Part shown: positions 9,533-18,945 of the stretch, piece after piece
Layout of the letters: every line of letters begins with the position of its first letter
Position numbering within the stretch: position 1 is the stretch's first letter
Source: Candidatus Methylomirabilota bacterium
GTDB taxonomy: Bacteria > Methylomirabilota > Methylomirabilia > Rokubacteriales > CSP1-6
Reading direction: 5' to 3'
NCBI GenBank assembly: GCA_035764725.1
Contig: DASTYT010000028.1
Location: 1-55,804 of the forward strand
DNA length: 55,804 nt
Notes under the pieces: model-generated
What the model saw: the letters and a program-made list of their open reading frames with translations, nothing else
What the model was told of the DNA's origin: nothing
Database searches by the model: none
Program-made: the position numbers and the translations under genes

Positions 9533-10317
9533 TGGCCGGGGCCGGGATCCTCCCCGGCCGGGCCGCCGCCGAGGCGCGGCGGCAGGGATGGCGGGTCGTG
9601 GCCTTCGCGTTCGCTGATGCGCCCGAGCTCGCCTCCGCCGCCGATCGCCTCGTGCCAGCCCACGTGACCGACCTTCAGAGCGTCCTCGGCGCCTTGGGGC
9701 CGGAGGGCGTGGGCGCCGTGGCCTTCGTGGGCAGCTTCACCAAGCAGCGCTTCTTCGCGCATGCCGAGCAGGCGGACGACGCCGGCCGTGGCCTCTCCCG
9801 CGAGGGCCTCGCGGACGGCTCGCTCGGGCGCATGGCCGCGGCGTTGCTCGGCAGCATGGGGATCGAGGTCATGGATCAGCGCCGGCTCCTCGGGCCCTGG
9901 CTGGTGGCGTCGGACCGGCTCAGCACGCGGGTCCCAACTGAGGCGGAGTGGACCGAGATCCGTGAGGGCTGGCGCCTGGCGCACGACCTGGCCAACCGTG
10001 GTGTCGGCCAGACGGTGGTGCGCGCGCGGGGCGTCACCGTAGCAGTGGAGGCGGCGGAGGGCACCGACGAGACCATTCGCCGCGGGGTGCGGCTCTCGGG
10101 GTCGGGGGCGGTGGTGGTGAAGGCGGTGGCGGACGACCACGACTTTCGCTTCGACATTCCGACCATCGGCCTCGCCACCCTCGAGGCGATGGCGGCGGGC
10201 GGCGCCACGGCGCTTGCCGTCGCACGCGGGCGCACGCTCGTGGTCGACCACGAGGCGGTGGCCCGGCGCGCCGACGCTGCCGGCATCGCCCTCGTCACCG
10301 TGGAGGACCCCGTGTGA
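9511..10317 (+). CDS. lpxI: LpxI, UDP-2,3-diacylglucosamine pyrophosphatase
   Basis: 268 residues of the LpxI (DUF1009) family: an N-terminal domain opening LGLMAGAGILPGRAA and a C-terminal domain with VKAVADDHDFRFDIPTIG, where conserved acidic residues sit. It cleaves UDP-2,3-diacylglucosamine to lipid X, replacing the unrelated LpxH. The GTG at 9511 is preferred because AGAGGA lies 6 bases upstream; a second GTG at 9493 is possible. The start overlaps the oxidoreductase gene, and the stop overlaps lpxB by 4 bases (GTGA). Confidence 0.92.
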   Translation: MERCLGLMAGAGILPGRAAAEARRQGWRVVAFAFADAPELASAADRLVPAHVTDLQSVLGALGPEGVGAVAFVGSFTKQRFFAHAEQADDAGRGLSREGLADGSLGRMAAALLGSMGIEVMDQRRLLGPWLVASDRLSTRVPTEAEWTEIREGWRLAHDLANRGVGQTVVRARGVTVAVEAAEGTDETIRRGVRLSGSGAVVVKAVADDHDFRFDIPTIGLATLEAMAAGGATALAVARGRTLVVDHEAVARRADAAGIALVTVEDPV

Positions 10318-11480
10318 GCGGGGCGGCCGGTGCAATCATGCTCTCGGCGGGAGAGACGTCGGGCGATCTCCACGGCGGCACGCTGTGCCGGGCCCTGCGC
10401 GCGCTGGAGCCCGGCGTGGGACTCGTGGGCATGGGTGGCCCGCGGATGGCGGCGGCGGGCATGGAGGTCGTGGCCGATCCCACCGCGCACGCGGTGGTAG
10501 GGACCAGCGAGGCGGTGGGCCGGCTTCCCGGACTCTACCGGGCCTACCGGGCGCTGGTGCGCCGCCTGCGCGAAGCCCCGCCGAGGGCGCTCGTCATCAT
10601 CGACTTCCCCGAGTTCAACATGCGCCTCGCGCGGCAGGCGCATCGTGCGGGCGTCCCGGTGATCTACTTCATCCCGCCTCAGGTCTGGGCATGGCGGCGT
10701 GGGCGCGCCCGACTGATCGCGCGGCTGGCGAGCCGCGTCCTTGCAGTGTTTCCCTTCGAGCTGCCGCTCTACCGCGCGGCCGGCGCTGCGGTCGATTTCG
10801 TCGGGCATCCGCTGCTCGACGTGCTCCCGGTCGGACTCGATCGGCCCGCGGCCCGCGCCGCCCTCGGCCTTGGGCCGGATGCGCCGGTGGTCGGGCTCTT
10901 TCCGGGCAGCCGCCGGGAGGAGGTCTCGCGCCTGCTCCCCGCCATGCTCGACGCCGCACGACGGCTGGCCGGCCCCGCGGGGGCGGGGGCGCCGCGGTTC
11001 CTCGTCGGGCTCGCACCCTCGGTGGATCGCGCGCACGTCGAGGGGCTGATCGCGGCGAGCCGGGCCGCAGGAGGCCCGGAGGTGCAGGTGCTGCGCGAAC
11101 GCACCTACGAGGTCATGGTGGCCGCCGACGCGATCCTGATCGCGTCCGGGACCGCGACGCTCGAGGCCGCGCTCCTGGGCGCGCCCATGGTGGTGTGCTA
11201 TCGCGTCTCGCGCTTCACCGAGGCGATCTCACGGGTGCTCATCCGGATTCCCTGGATCAGCCTGCCGAACATCGTGGCCGGACGCACGGTGGTGCCCGAG
11301 CTCCTGCAGGGCGCCGCCACCGGCGAACGGCTCGCCGCCGAGGCGCGCCGCCTGCTCACCGAGCCCGGCGCCGCCGCCGCTCAGCGCGCGGCGTTCGCCG
11401 ATCTTCGCGCGCGTCTGGGCGAGCCCGGCGTCGGGCCGCGCGCGGCGCGGGCCGTGCTCGACGCCGCGCGCGCGGCATGA
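10314..11480 (+). CDS. lpxB: LpxB, lipid A disaccharide synthase
   Basis: 388 residues, typical GT19 length. The opening SAGETSGDLHGG, the middle IPPQVWAWRRGR and the C-terminal sugar-nucleotide region (ASGTATLEAAL, then VVCYRVS) are all family signatures. It joins UDP-diacylglucosamine and lipid X into the lipid A disaccharide at the inner face of the membrane. It starts inside the lpxI stop (GTGA) and overlaps the next gene by 4 bases (ATGA), so it is within the coupled lipid A run. Confidence 0.95.
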   Translation: MSGAAGAIMLSAGETSGDLHGGTLCRALRALEPGVGLVGMGGPRMAAAGMEVVADPTAHAVVGTSEAVGRLPGLYRAYRALVRRLREAPPRALVIIDFPEFNMRLARQAHRAGVPVIYFIPPQVWAWRRGRARLIARLASRVLAVFPFELPLYRAAGAAVDFVGHPLLDVLPVGLDRPAARAALGLGPDAPVVGLFPGSRREEVSRLLPAMLDAARRLAGPAGAGAPRFLVGLAPSVDRAHVEGLIAASRAAGGPEVQVLRERTYEVMVAADAILIASGTATLEAALLGAPMVVCYRVSRFTEAISRVLIRIPWISLPNIVAGRTVVPELLQGAATGERLAAEARRLLTEPGAAAAQRAAFADLRARLGEPGVGPRAARAVLDAARAA

Positions 11481-12124
11481 GCAGCGCCCTCACGCTGTCC
11501 CTGGGTCCGGCCCTGGGCGCGCCCGCGCTGCGCCTGCTCGCCGCCACGTGCCGGGTGCGCTACGCGGAAGGGGATGCGGGCGCGCGCTGGCGCGCGGGAA
11601 CGCCGTTCATCTTCGCCACGTGGCACTCGCGCATTCTCCTCCTGCCTGCGCTCTATCGCGGCCGCCGCCTCCGCGTCCTGATCAGCCGCTCGCGCGACGG
11701 GGAGATGTTGGCCCGTCTCTGCGCCCGCTTCGATTTGGACGTCGCGCGCGGCTCCTCGAGCCGAGGCGGGGCGGACGCGCTGCGGCTGCTCGCCCGCGCG
11801 CTGGCCGAGGGCACCAGCGTCGTCGTGGTCCCGGATGGGCCCCGCGGCCCGCGCGAGATCGCCAAGCCGGGGGTCATCGCCCTCGCCGCGCTCAGCGGCG
11901 CGGCTATCGTGCCGGTTGCGGTGGCCGCATCCGCGGAGTGGCGCCTCCGCTCCTGGGACGGCTTCCGCGTCCCGCGGCCCTTCGCCCGCTGCGTGGTGCG
12001 CTTCGGCGAGCCCCTCACGGTGGCGCGCAAGACCGATGGCGACGCCCGCGAGCGGGCGCGGAAGACACTGGAGGCGGCGCTGGCGGCGGTGTCGAGCGCG
12101 GCCGACCTCGAGGCGGCGGCATGA
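11477..12124 (+). CDS. DUF374 lysophospholipid acyltransferase-like protein
   Basis: 215 residues of the DUF374 family. The acyltransferase motif is present as TWHSRILLLP (about 38-47), with LISRSRDGE and the second block VVVPDGPRGP further on. DUF374 proteins are common next to waaA or lpxB in diderms and have been linked to acylation of lipid A or phospholipid, but the donor and acceptor are not known from sequence. No recognisable lpxL or lpxM is in the window, so this is a candidate for a secondary acyltransferase. ATGA overlaps join it to lpxB and waaA. Confidence 0.85.
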   Translation: MSSALTLSLGPALGAPALRLLAATCRVRYAEGDAGARWRAGTPFIFATWHSRILLLPALYRGRRLRVLISRSRDGEMLARLCARFDLDVARGSSSRGGADALRLLARALAEGTSVVVVPDGPRGPREIAKPGVIALAALSGAAIVPVAVAASAEWRLRSWDGFRVPRPFARCVVRFGEPLTVARKTDGDARERARKTLEAALAAVSSAADLEAAA

Positions 12125-13416
12125 TCCGCGGCCTCTACACCCTCGTGCTCACGACCGCGCTGGCGGTCTACGCGCCCGTGGTCGCGGTCCGGCGCCTGTT
12201 CCGCCGCGGCCACCCCGTGCACCTGCGGCAGCGTCTGGGCCACCTCGGTGCCGAGCTTCCCGCCGAGCCGCGCTGCTGGATTCATGCGGTGTCGGTGGGC
12301 GAGGTCATCGCGGCCATGCCGCTCATCGAGGGCATCCGCCGGCAGTGGCCCGCGGTGAACATCGTGCTGACCACGGTGACGCCGACGGGCGCCCGTGTCG
12401 TCGCCGATCGGCTGAATGGCGCGGTGACCCACCGCTACTTCCCGCTCGACCTGCCCGGGCCCGTCGAGCGCGCGCTCGCGGCGATCCGCCCGCACTTCTT
12501 CATCGGGATGGAGACCGAGCTCTGGCCGAACTTCCTCGACGCCCTCGCGCGCCGGCGCATCCCAAGCATGATCGCCAACGGGCGCCTGTCCGACCGCTCG
12601 TTTCGACGCTACCGCTGGGTGCGGTTCCTGACGCGCCCGATGCTCGAGTCCATCACCGTGCTGGGCATGCAATCGCAGGAGGATGCCCGCCGCGCCATCG
12701 CGCTGGGCGCCCCGCCCGAGCGGGTCGTGGTGACGGGCAGCCTCAAGACCGATGCGGTGGTGGACGGCCCGGGCGCGCGCGAGCTATGGGAGCGGCTGCT
12801 CGGGCTCGGGCCCCGCGAGCGCATCTGGGTAGCGGGCAGCACCCATCGGGGCGAGGACGAGGTGATGGCGGAGGTGTTCACCCGCCTGCGGGCCGACTAC
12901 CGTGACCTCGTGTTGCTGCTGGCGCCCCGCCACCCCGAGCGCGTCTCCGAGGTGGAGCGCATGCTCCAGGAGCGCGGCCTCGCCACGGTGCGACGGAGCC
13001 GCTTGCCCACGGCCCGGGCCGCCGCGCCCGTGATCATCCTCGACACCGTGGGCGAGCTGGCCCCCCTCTATCACCTCGCGGAGGCGGTCTTCGTGGGTGG
13101 CAGCCTGGTCCCCACGGGGGGGCATAATATGCTCGAGCCCGCGCTCCGGTCCAAGCCCGTGCTGTTCGGCCCCTACACGAGCAACTTCCGCGAGAGCGCG
13201 GAGATGCTGCTCGAGGCCGGGGGCGCCCGCCGGGTGACCGACGCGGCCGGGCTCGAATCGGCCCTGCGCGAGCTGCTGGAGAAGCCCGATGTCGCGAGGG
13301 CCATGGGCGAGGCGGGCCAGCAGGCGGTGGTGCGGCGCCAAGGCGGGGTGCAGGCGACGCTCGAGCTGGTGTCGCGATACCTGGGGGGCGGGGAGGCCAT
13401 GTCGAGGAATGGGTAG
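12121..13416 (+). CDS. waaA: WaaA (KdtA), Kdo transferase
   Basis: 431 residues. An N-terminal membrane anchor (about 4-24, VLTTALAVYAPVVAV) precedes a GT-B fold. The catalytic glutamate is Glu61 in HAVSVGE, and the C-terminal donor site includes VFVGGSLVPTGGHN and LEPA. It transfers Kdo from CMP-Kdo to the lipid A precursor at the inner membrane. The start ATG overlaps the previous stop (ATGA), and the end overlaps lpxK by 8 bases. Whether it adds one or two Kdo units cannot be read from the sequence. Confidence 0.95.
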   Translation: MIRGLYTLVLTTALAVYAPVVAVRRLFRRGHPVHLRQRLGHLGAELPAEPRCWIHAVSVGEVIAAMPLIEGIRRQWPAVNIVLTTVTPTGARVVADRLNGAVTHRYFPLDLPGPVERALAAIRPHFFIGMETELWPNFLDALARRRIPSMIANGRLSDRSFRRYRWVRFLTRPMLESITVLGMQSQEDARRAIALGAPPERVVVTGSLKTDAVVDGPGARELWERLLGLGPRERIWVAGSTHRGEDEVMAEVFTRLRADYRDLVLLLAPRHPERVSEVERMLQERGLATVRRSRLPTARAAAPVIILDTVGELAPLYHLAEAVFVGGSLVPTGGHNMLEPALRSKPVLFGPYTSNFRESAEMLLEAGGARRVTDAAGLESALRELLEKPDVARAMGEAGQQAVVRRQGGVQATLELVSRYLGGGEAMSRNG

Positions 13417-14578
13417 CGAGCCGATGGGCAGAGAGCAGCTGGCGCGCGAGCGCTCCAGCAGCGAGTCCGTCGTGCGGGTGCGCCGCGATCCCGAAGGCTG
13501 GCTGCGGCGGGCGTGGGAGGAGGAGACTCCCCGGGCACTGGCCGCCGCCCTCGGCGCGCTGTCCGTGGGGTATCGTGCGGCGCTGATGGCCCGCGGGTGG
13601 CTCTACGACGCCCGCCTGCTCAAGACGGGGCGGCTGCCCTGTCCGGTGGTGTCCCTCGGCAACGTCACTGTAGGCGGTAGCGGAAAAACGCCGCTCGCCG
13701 AGCTCGCCACGCTCACGCTGGTCGCCCTCGGCGCCGCGCCCGCGGTGGTGAGCCGCGGCTACGGCCGCGTCACCCGCGGGGTACACGTGGTCGCCGACCG
13801 CGGAGGCATCCGGCTCGGCGCGCGCGCCGCCGGCGACGAGCCGCTGCTGCTCGCCGAGCGCCTCCCGGGCATCCCCGTGATCGTGGGCGAGAACCGTTTC
13901 GAGGCGGGACGCCTCGCGGTGGAGGCCCACGGCGCCTCGGTCATCGTGCTCGACGACGGCTATCAGAACCGCACGATCGCCAAGACGCTCGAGATCCTCG
14001 TCGTCAGCGCCCGCGCGCCGTGGGGCAACGGGCGCCTCTTTCCGCGCGGTCAGCTCCGCGAGCCGCTCTCCGTGCTGCGACGGAGCCACGTGGTCGTCGT
14101 CACCAATCCTGCCGACGACGAGGTCGTGGACGCGGTCACCCGCACGCTGCGGCTCCACGACTCGCCCGCGCCGGTGGTCACCGCACGGTACGAGCCTCTC
14201 GAGGCGCGGCGGGTGGGGGATGGCGCGCGGCTGCCTCTCGCCGAGCTGCGCGGCCGGCGCCTGCTGGGCTTCGGCGGGCTGGCCTCGCCCCGCTCGTTCA
14301 TGGACACCCTCTCGACGATGGGCGTGCTCCTCACAGGCTTCGCCGAGTTCGGGGATCACCACTGGTATACCGACGCGGATCTCGCAGAGGTGGCGCGGCG
14401 CGCGCGGCTGGCCGGTGCCGAGGGGCTGATCACGACGGAGAAGGATGCCGTGCGGCTCCGCGAGAAGGCGCTGCCCGGTCTTCCCGTGTGGGTGCTCACC
14501 GTGCGGATGGTCCTGTCGAGCGGCCAGGCCGCCTGGGTGGAGGCGCTGCGTCAGATCGCCGCGCCCGCGCGCGGGTGA
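13409..14578 (+). CDS. lpxK: LpxK, tetraacyldisaccharide 4'-kinase
   Basis: 389 residues. The P-loop of this membrane-bound kinase is GNVTVGGSGKT at 84-94 with Lys93. The DDGYQ motif follows in VIVLDDGYQNR, and the C-terminal FGDHHWYTDADL is another family hallmark. It phosphorylates the 4' position of the lipid A disaccharide. Start: ATG 13409 overlaps the waaA stop; ATG 13424 is also possible. The N-terminal 50 residues before the kinase core are charged and longer than in many LpxK proteins. The stop overlaps waaF (GTGA). Confidence 0.93.
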   Translation: MGSEPMGREQLARERSSSESVVRVRRDPEGWLRRAWEEETPRALAAALGALSVGYRAALMARGWLYDARLLKTGRLPCPVVSLGNVTVGGSGKTPLAELATLTLVALGAAPAVVSRGYGRVTRGVHVVADRGGIRLGARAAGDEPLLLAERLPGIPVIVGENRFEAGRLAVEAHGASVIVLDDGYQNRTIAKTLEILVVSARAPWGNGRLFPRGQLREPLSVLRRSHVVVVTNPADDEVVDAVTRTLRLHDSPAPVVTARYEPLEARRVGDGARLPLAELRGRRLLGFGGLASPRSFMDTLSTMGVLLTGFAEFGDHHWYTDADLAEVARRARLAGAEGLITTEKDAVRLREKALPGLPVWVLTVRMVLSSGQAAWVEALRQIAAPARG

Positions 14579-15576
14579 GCGCGGGCGTGCCCGCGACGCT
14601 CGTGGTGCGCGCTCCCAACTGGCTGGGCGACACCGTGATGGCCCAGCCGGCTCTGGCGGGTCTGCGCGAGGCAATGCCCGAGGCGACGATCACCGTGATC
14701 GGCCGCTGGGCTTCCGTGCTGCGCGGGCAGGGCATCGCCGATGCGCTACTTGGCTACCCCGCGTCCCCGGGCCGGCGGCGCTTCGCCCGCGCCCTCGCGG
14801 GCGCGCGGCCCGACCTGGCGCTGGTCCTGCCCAACTCGTTCGAGGCGGCGCGCGCGGCGCGCCACTGGGGCGCGCGGCGGCGCGTGGGCTTCGACACCGA
14901 CGCCCGTGGGCTCTACCTTACCGACCGGGTACCGCTGCCCGAGCCCCGCCGCCATCAGGTCGACGAGTACCGGCTCCTGCTCGAGGCCCTGGGCGTCACG
15001 ACGGCCGCTCGCGAACCGCAGCTGCGCGTGCCCGACGATGCCGCCGCTGAGGCGGAGGTGGACGCGCTGCTGGACGGGGGCCTCCCGCGCGGTCTCGCGC
15101 CGATCGGGCTTCACCTCGGCGCCGCGGCCGGACCGGCCAAGCACTGGACACCGGCCGGCTGGGCGGCCCTCGCCGACCGGCTGCACGCGCTCGGCCTGCC
15201 CGTGGTGCTGCTGGGCGGCCCCAACGATGCTGCGGCCGCGGAGGCGGTGCTCGGGCTCGCCGCGACAGCGCCACGCTCGCTCGTCGGGCGCGATCGCGCC
15301 GCGCTGCTACCGCATCTGCTTCCCCGGCTTCGCGGGCTCGTCAGCGCGGACACGGGCGTCGCGCACCTCGCGGCGGCGCTCGGCGTGGTCACGGTGACGC
15401 TGTTCGGCCCCACCGATCCGCGGCTCACCGCCCCGCGCTCGGCGCGTGCCCGCGTCGTCGCGCCCGGCGCGCCGTGCGCGCCGTGCTTCCTCGACGTCTG
15501 CCCCATCGATCACGTCTGCATGCGGGCCATCGACGCGGACGCGGTGGCGACGGTAACGCGGGAGGCGGTGGTGTGA
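14575..15576 (+). CDS. waaF: WaaF-type ADP-heptose:LPS heptosyltransferase II
   Basis: 333 residues of the GT9 family. It opens VVRAPNWLGDTVMAQPAL, holds the donor-site SADTGVAHLAAALG and VTLFGPTDP, and ends in the cysteine-containing tail CAPCFLDVCPIDHVCM seen in WaaF-type enzymes. It would add the second heptose to the inner core using ADP-heptose. The GTG start lies in the lpxK stop (GTGA), and the next glycosyltransferase overlaps by 4 bases. The heptosyltransferase I homologue (waaC) is encoded in the next block. Confidence 0.9.
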   Translation: MSAGVPATLVVRAPNWLGDTVMAQPALAGLREAMPEATITVIGRWASVLRGQGIADALLGYPASPGRRRFARALAGARPDLALVLPNSFEAARAARHWGARRRVGFDTDARGLYLTDRVPLPEPRRHQVDEYRLLLEALGVTTAAREPQLRVPDDAAAEAEVDALLDGGLPRGLAPIGLHLGAAAGPAKHWTPAGWAALADRLHALGLPVVLLGGPNDAAAAEAVLGLAATAPRSLVGRDRAALLPHLLPRLRGLVSADTGVAHLAAALGVVTVTLFGPTDPRLTAPRSARARVVAPGAPCAPCFLDVCPIDHVCMRAIDADAVATVTREAVV

Positions 15577-16682
15577 AGATCGTCCTCCACACCGAGGCCT
15601 CGCCGGGGCTCGGCGGGCAGGAGATCCGCACCCTCGACGAGTCGCGCTGGATCACCGAGCGCGGCTGGCGCGTCCTGCTCGCCGGCCAGCCGGGCAGCCG
15701 TTTCGTCGAGCACGCCCGCGTGCGCGGCATCCCCGCAGTCGCGGTGCGGATGCGCGGCCCCTTCGACCTCGGCGCGGCGCGCACGCTCGCGCGCCTGATC
15801 CGGAGCGAGCGGGTGAGCCTCGTACATACGCACAGCTCGATCGACGCGTGGGTGGCCGGTATGGCCGCGCGGTGGGCGGGCGTGCCCGTCGTGCGCACGC
15901 GCCACGTCTCCATCGCCATCCGGCGTGGGCTCAACCCCGTGTACCGGTGGCTCGCCGACCGCGTGATCACCAGCGGCGAGGAGATCCGGCAGCTCGTGAT
16001 CGCGGCGGGCGCGCGACCCGAGCGGGTGATCGCCATCCCCGCCGGCGTGGACCTCGACGCGTTCGCGGTGCCCCACGACAGCGCGGCCGTGCTCGAGTCC
16101 GTGGGCCTGACCCGCGCGGCGGGGGGGCCCGACGGCCCCATCGTCGGATCGGTCGCGATGTTCCGCGGCTCCAAGGGCCACGATCACCTGCTCGACGCGT
16201 TCGCACGCGTGCACGCGCGGCGCGCCGACGCGCGGCTGCTCCTCGTGGGCGACGGCGGACGGCGGGCCTGGGCGGAAGGCATCGCCCGCGCTCGCGGGAT
16301 CGCGGCCGCGGTGCGCTTCGCGGGCTTCCGCACCGACGTGCCGGCGCTGCTCGGCATCATGGACTGCTTCGCGCTCGCCTCCACCCGCACCGAAGGGGTG
16401 CCGGGTTCGCTGCTGCAGGCGGCGGCCGCGGGGATCCCGCTGGTGGCGAGCCGCATCGGCGGCATTCCCGAGTTCGTGGAGGACGGGGTCACGGGCCTCC
16501 TCGTGCCGCCCGAGGATCCGGCCGCCCTCGCCGCCGGCATCGAGCGCGTGCTCGCGGATCCGGCAGCCGCCGCGGCGCGCGCGCGGGCTGCGCGCAAGCG
16601 CTGCGAGGAGGGGTTCTCCCGCGAAACCTCGATCGGGCGCCTGCTCGCCCTCTACGACGAGCTGCTCGCCCCGCGGCGATGA
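15573..16682 (+). CDS. GT4 family glycosyltransferase 1 of 5
   Basis: 369 residues with a GT-B fold. The acceptor half opens KIVLHTEASPGLGGQE, and the donor half has the GT4 pattern GSVAMFRGSKGHDHLLDAF, then LLLVGDGG and the E-x7-E region TEGVPGSLLQAAAAGIPLVAS. It is the first of five GT4 genes and starts in the waaF stop with GGAGG 8 bases upstream. By location it should add an outer-core or O-unit sugar on the cytoplasmic face; donor and acceptor cannot be named. Confidence 0.85.
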   Translation: MKIVLHTEASPGLGGQEIRTLDESRWITERGWRVLLAGQPGSRFVEHARVRGIPAVAVRMRGPFDLGAARTLARLIRSERVSLVHTHSSIDAWVAGMAARWAGVPVVRTRHVSIAIRRGLNPVYRWLADRVITSGEEIRQLVIAAGARPERVIAIPAGVDLDAFAVPHDSAAVLESVGLTRAAGGPDGPIVGSVAMFRGSKGHDHLLDAFARVHARRADARLLLVGDGGRRAWAEGIARARGIAAAVRFAGFRTDVPALLGIMDCFALASTRTEGVPGSLLQAAAAGIPLVASRIGGIPEFVEDGVTGLLVPPEDPAALAAGIERVLADPAAAAARARAARKRCEEGFSRETSIGRLLALYDELLAPRR

Positions 16683-17827
16683 CGCCCGAGGCCTCGCCGC
16701 TCCGCATCCTCCACCTGGTCGCCAATCGCTGGTGGACCGGCAGCGCCGACCCTGTCATCCGCCTCATCGACGGCCTCGCGCGGCGCGGCCACACCGTGCG
16801 GCTGGGGCTGATCGTGGGTGACCGCTTCGAGGCCAAGGCCCGCGAGGCCGGCATCGAGCCCGAGCCCGGGCTCTCGCTCGACGTGAAGGGAGCGCCGTGG
16901 GCGTGGGTCACCGACGCGCGGCGGGTGCGCGGGCTCGTGCGCCGCGAGGCCATCGACATCGTCCACGTGCACCACTCCCACGACCACTGGCTGGGCGCGG
17001 CGTCCCGGGGCCCCGCCGCGCTGGTTCGCACGTTCCACAATCAGCGCGCGGTGCGGCTCGGGCACGTGGCTCGCGCCCTCTACCGGCGCGCCGACGCGGT
17101 GATCGTGGTGAGCCGACAGATCGAGGAGCGCGCGCGCCTCGCCGGCATCGCGCCCGAGCGCATCCGCCGCGTCAGCGGAGTCGTGGACCTCGCGCGCTTC
17201 ATGGAGGACGCCGATCCCACCGCGGTGCGGGCCGAGCTCGGGATCGACGGCGGCCCCGCCACGTCCGGTCCCATCATCGGCTCGGTCGCGCGCCTCGCCC
17301 ACAACCGCGGCCACGAGCTCCTGATCCGGGGCTTTCAGCGCCTGCTCGGACGCTATCCGAGCGCGCGGCTGCTCCTCGTGGGCAAGGGGGAGGCGCGGCC
17401 GCGCCTGGAGGCGATGGTCCACGAGCTGGGGCTAGGACGGGAGATCATCTTCACGGGCTATCGCGACGGCGACCTGCCCGCGGTCCTGCGGGCCCTCGAC
17501 ACCTTCGTTTTGGTCGGCGCGGGCTCGGACGAGTCGTGCCGCGCCGCCCTCGAGGCGATGGCGGCGGGCCGCCCCGTGGTGGCCCGGCGCATCGGGGCGC
17601 TCCCCGACACCGTCGCGCACGGGGAGACGGGGCTGCTCGTGGACGACGAGCGGCCCGAAGCGGTGGAGTCCGCGCTCGCCGCCCTCGCCGCCGATCCCGC
17701 GCGGGCGCGGCGCATGGGTGAGGCGGGCCGGCGGCGCGCTCAGGAGGAGTTCAGCCCCGCGCGCCACGCTGCCCAGGTGGAGGCGGTGTATCGCGAAGCG
17801 GTCGCGCGCCGACGGAGGACCGGATGA
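16679..17827 (+). CDS. GT4 family glycosyltransferase 2 of 5
   Basis: 382 residues with a GT-B fold. The N-terminal half has LRILHLVANRWWTG and the histidine-rich IVHVHHSHDHWLGA, which is shared in part with the next gene. The donor half has GSVARLAHNRGHELLIRGF, LLLVGKGE and a modified E-x7-E region (GSDESCRAALEAMAAGRPVVA). ATGA overlaps join it to both neighbours. The likeness to its neighbours suggests tandem duplication and divergence. Probable LPS core enzyme; sugar unknown. Confidence 0.85.
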   Translation: MTPEASPLRILHLVANRWWTGSADPVIRLIDGLARRGHTVRLGLIVGDRFEAKAREAGIEPEPGLSLDVKGAPWAWVTDARRVRGLVRREAIDIVHVHHSHDHWLGAASRGPAALVRTFHNQRAVRLGHVARALYRRADAVIVVSRQIEERARLAGIAPERIRRVSGVVDLARFMEDADPTAVRAELGIDGGPATSGPIIGSVARLAHNRGHELLIRGFQRLLGRYPSARLLLVGKGEARPRLEAMVHELGLGREIIFTGYRDGDLPAVLRALDTFVLVGAGSDESCRAALEAMAAGRPVVARRIGALPDTVAHGETGLLVDDERPEAVESALAALAADPARARRMGEAGRRRAQEEFSPARHAAQVEAVYREAVARRRRTG

Positions 17828-18945
17828 GGGTGCTCCAGATCGTCTCCTGCCGTGGCTGGTCGTCGGACGCCTACTGGGCCGCGCGCGTCAGCGTGGAGCT
17901 CGAGCGGGCCGGGCATCAGGTGACCTTCGCCTGTCGGCGGGGAACCGAGTCGCGCGTCATCGATCGCGCGCGCGCCGCCGGAGTCCGGCGCATCGAGCTG
18001 CTCGAGCTGCCGGGCGGGGTGAATCCCGCCGCCGACGCGGCGGATCTCCGCCGCCTCCGTCGGTGGCTGCCCGACCTCGACGTCGTCCACGCGCACCGGG
18101 GAAAGGAGCACTGGCTGGCCGCCCTCGCCAATCGCCTGTCCCGCACGCCACGGCCGATCGTGCGCACCCGCCACATCGTACAGCCAGTCCGATCGCATCC
18201 GCTGAATCGCTGGCTCTACCGCCGGGGCACTGCGCTCGTGGTCACGGTGACGGAGGCCATCCGCCGGCAGTACCTCGCCGCGGGCCTGGTGGACGCGGAG
18301 CGCGTCGTGGCCTTGCCGGGCGGCGTGGACGCCGACGCGTGGCGGCCGGGCCGGAGCCCGCGCGCACTGCGCGCCGCGCTGGGCGTCGCGGATGGCGTGC
18401 CGGTGATCGGCCTGCTCGGCGGCTTTCGCGCGATGAAGGGTCACACCGTCGCCCTCGAGGCGGTGGCGCGCCTGGCGCGGGCCGGCCGCGCGTTCCACGT
18501 CGCCATGGTGGGCGGCGGCTCCATGCACCTGCAGATCCGCGCGCTGCGCACCCGCCTCGATCTCGCCCATCGCGTCACCATCATGGATGGCCTGGTGGAC
18601 GCCCCGGAGATGGTGGCGGGCTTCGACGCGGCCCTCTACGTGCCCCTCGAGTCGGACGGCATGTCGCGCGTGCTCTTCGAGTACATGGCGGCGGGGCGGC
18701 CGGTGGTGGCGAGCCGCGTGGGGGTGGTGCCGGAGGTGCTGGTCGACCGCGAGAGCGCGCTGCTCGTGCCCGGCGGAGAAGTCGGCGCGCTCGCCGACGC
18801 GATCGACACGCTACTCGCCGATCCCGCGCTGGGCGCCCGTCTCGGCGCCGCGGGACGCGATCTCGTGGATAGGCGGCTCTCGGGCGCGCGCGTCGCGGAG
18901 GCGCTGGCCGCGCGCTACGCGGCGCTGGCGACGCCGACCGCGTGA
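17824..18945 (+). CDS. GT4 family glycosyltransferase 3 of 5
   Basis: 373 residues with a GT-B fold. It opens MRVLQIVSCRGWSSDAYW, has VVHAHRGKEHWLAAL in the acceptor half, and GLLGGFRAMKGHTVALEAV and LESDGMSRVLFEYMAAGRPVV in the donor half. Its acceptor half resembles those of the two previous genes (ILHLVANRWW, HSHDHWLGA), supporting a local duplication series. ATGA start overlap upstream, GTGA overlap downstream. Probable LPS outer-core transferase with unknown donor. Confidence 0.85.
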   Translation: MRVLQIVSCRGWSSDAYWAARVSVELERAGHQVTFACRRGTESRVIDRARAAGVRRIELLELPGGVNPAADAADLRRLRRWLPDLDVVHAHRGKEHWLAALANRLSRTPRPIVRTRHIVQPVRSHPLNRWLYRRGTALVVTVTEAIRRQYLAAGLVDAERVVALPGGVDADAWRPGRSPRALRAALGVADGVPVIGLLGGFRAMKGHTVALEAVARLARAGRAFHVAMVGGGSMHLQIRALRTRLDLAHRVTIMDGLVDAPEMVAGFDAALYVPLESDGMSRVLFEYMAAGRPVVASRVGVVPEVLVDRESALLVPGGEVGALADAIDTLLADPALGARLGAAGRDLVDRRLSGARVAEALAARYAALATPTA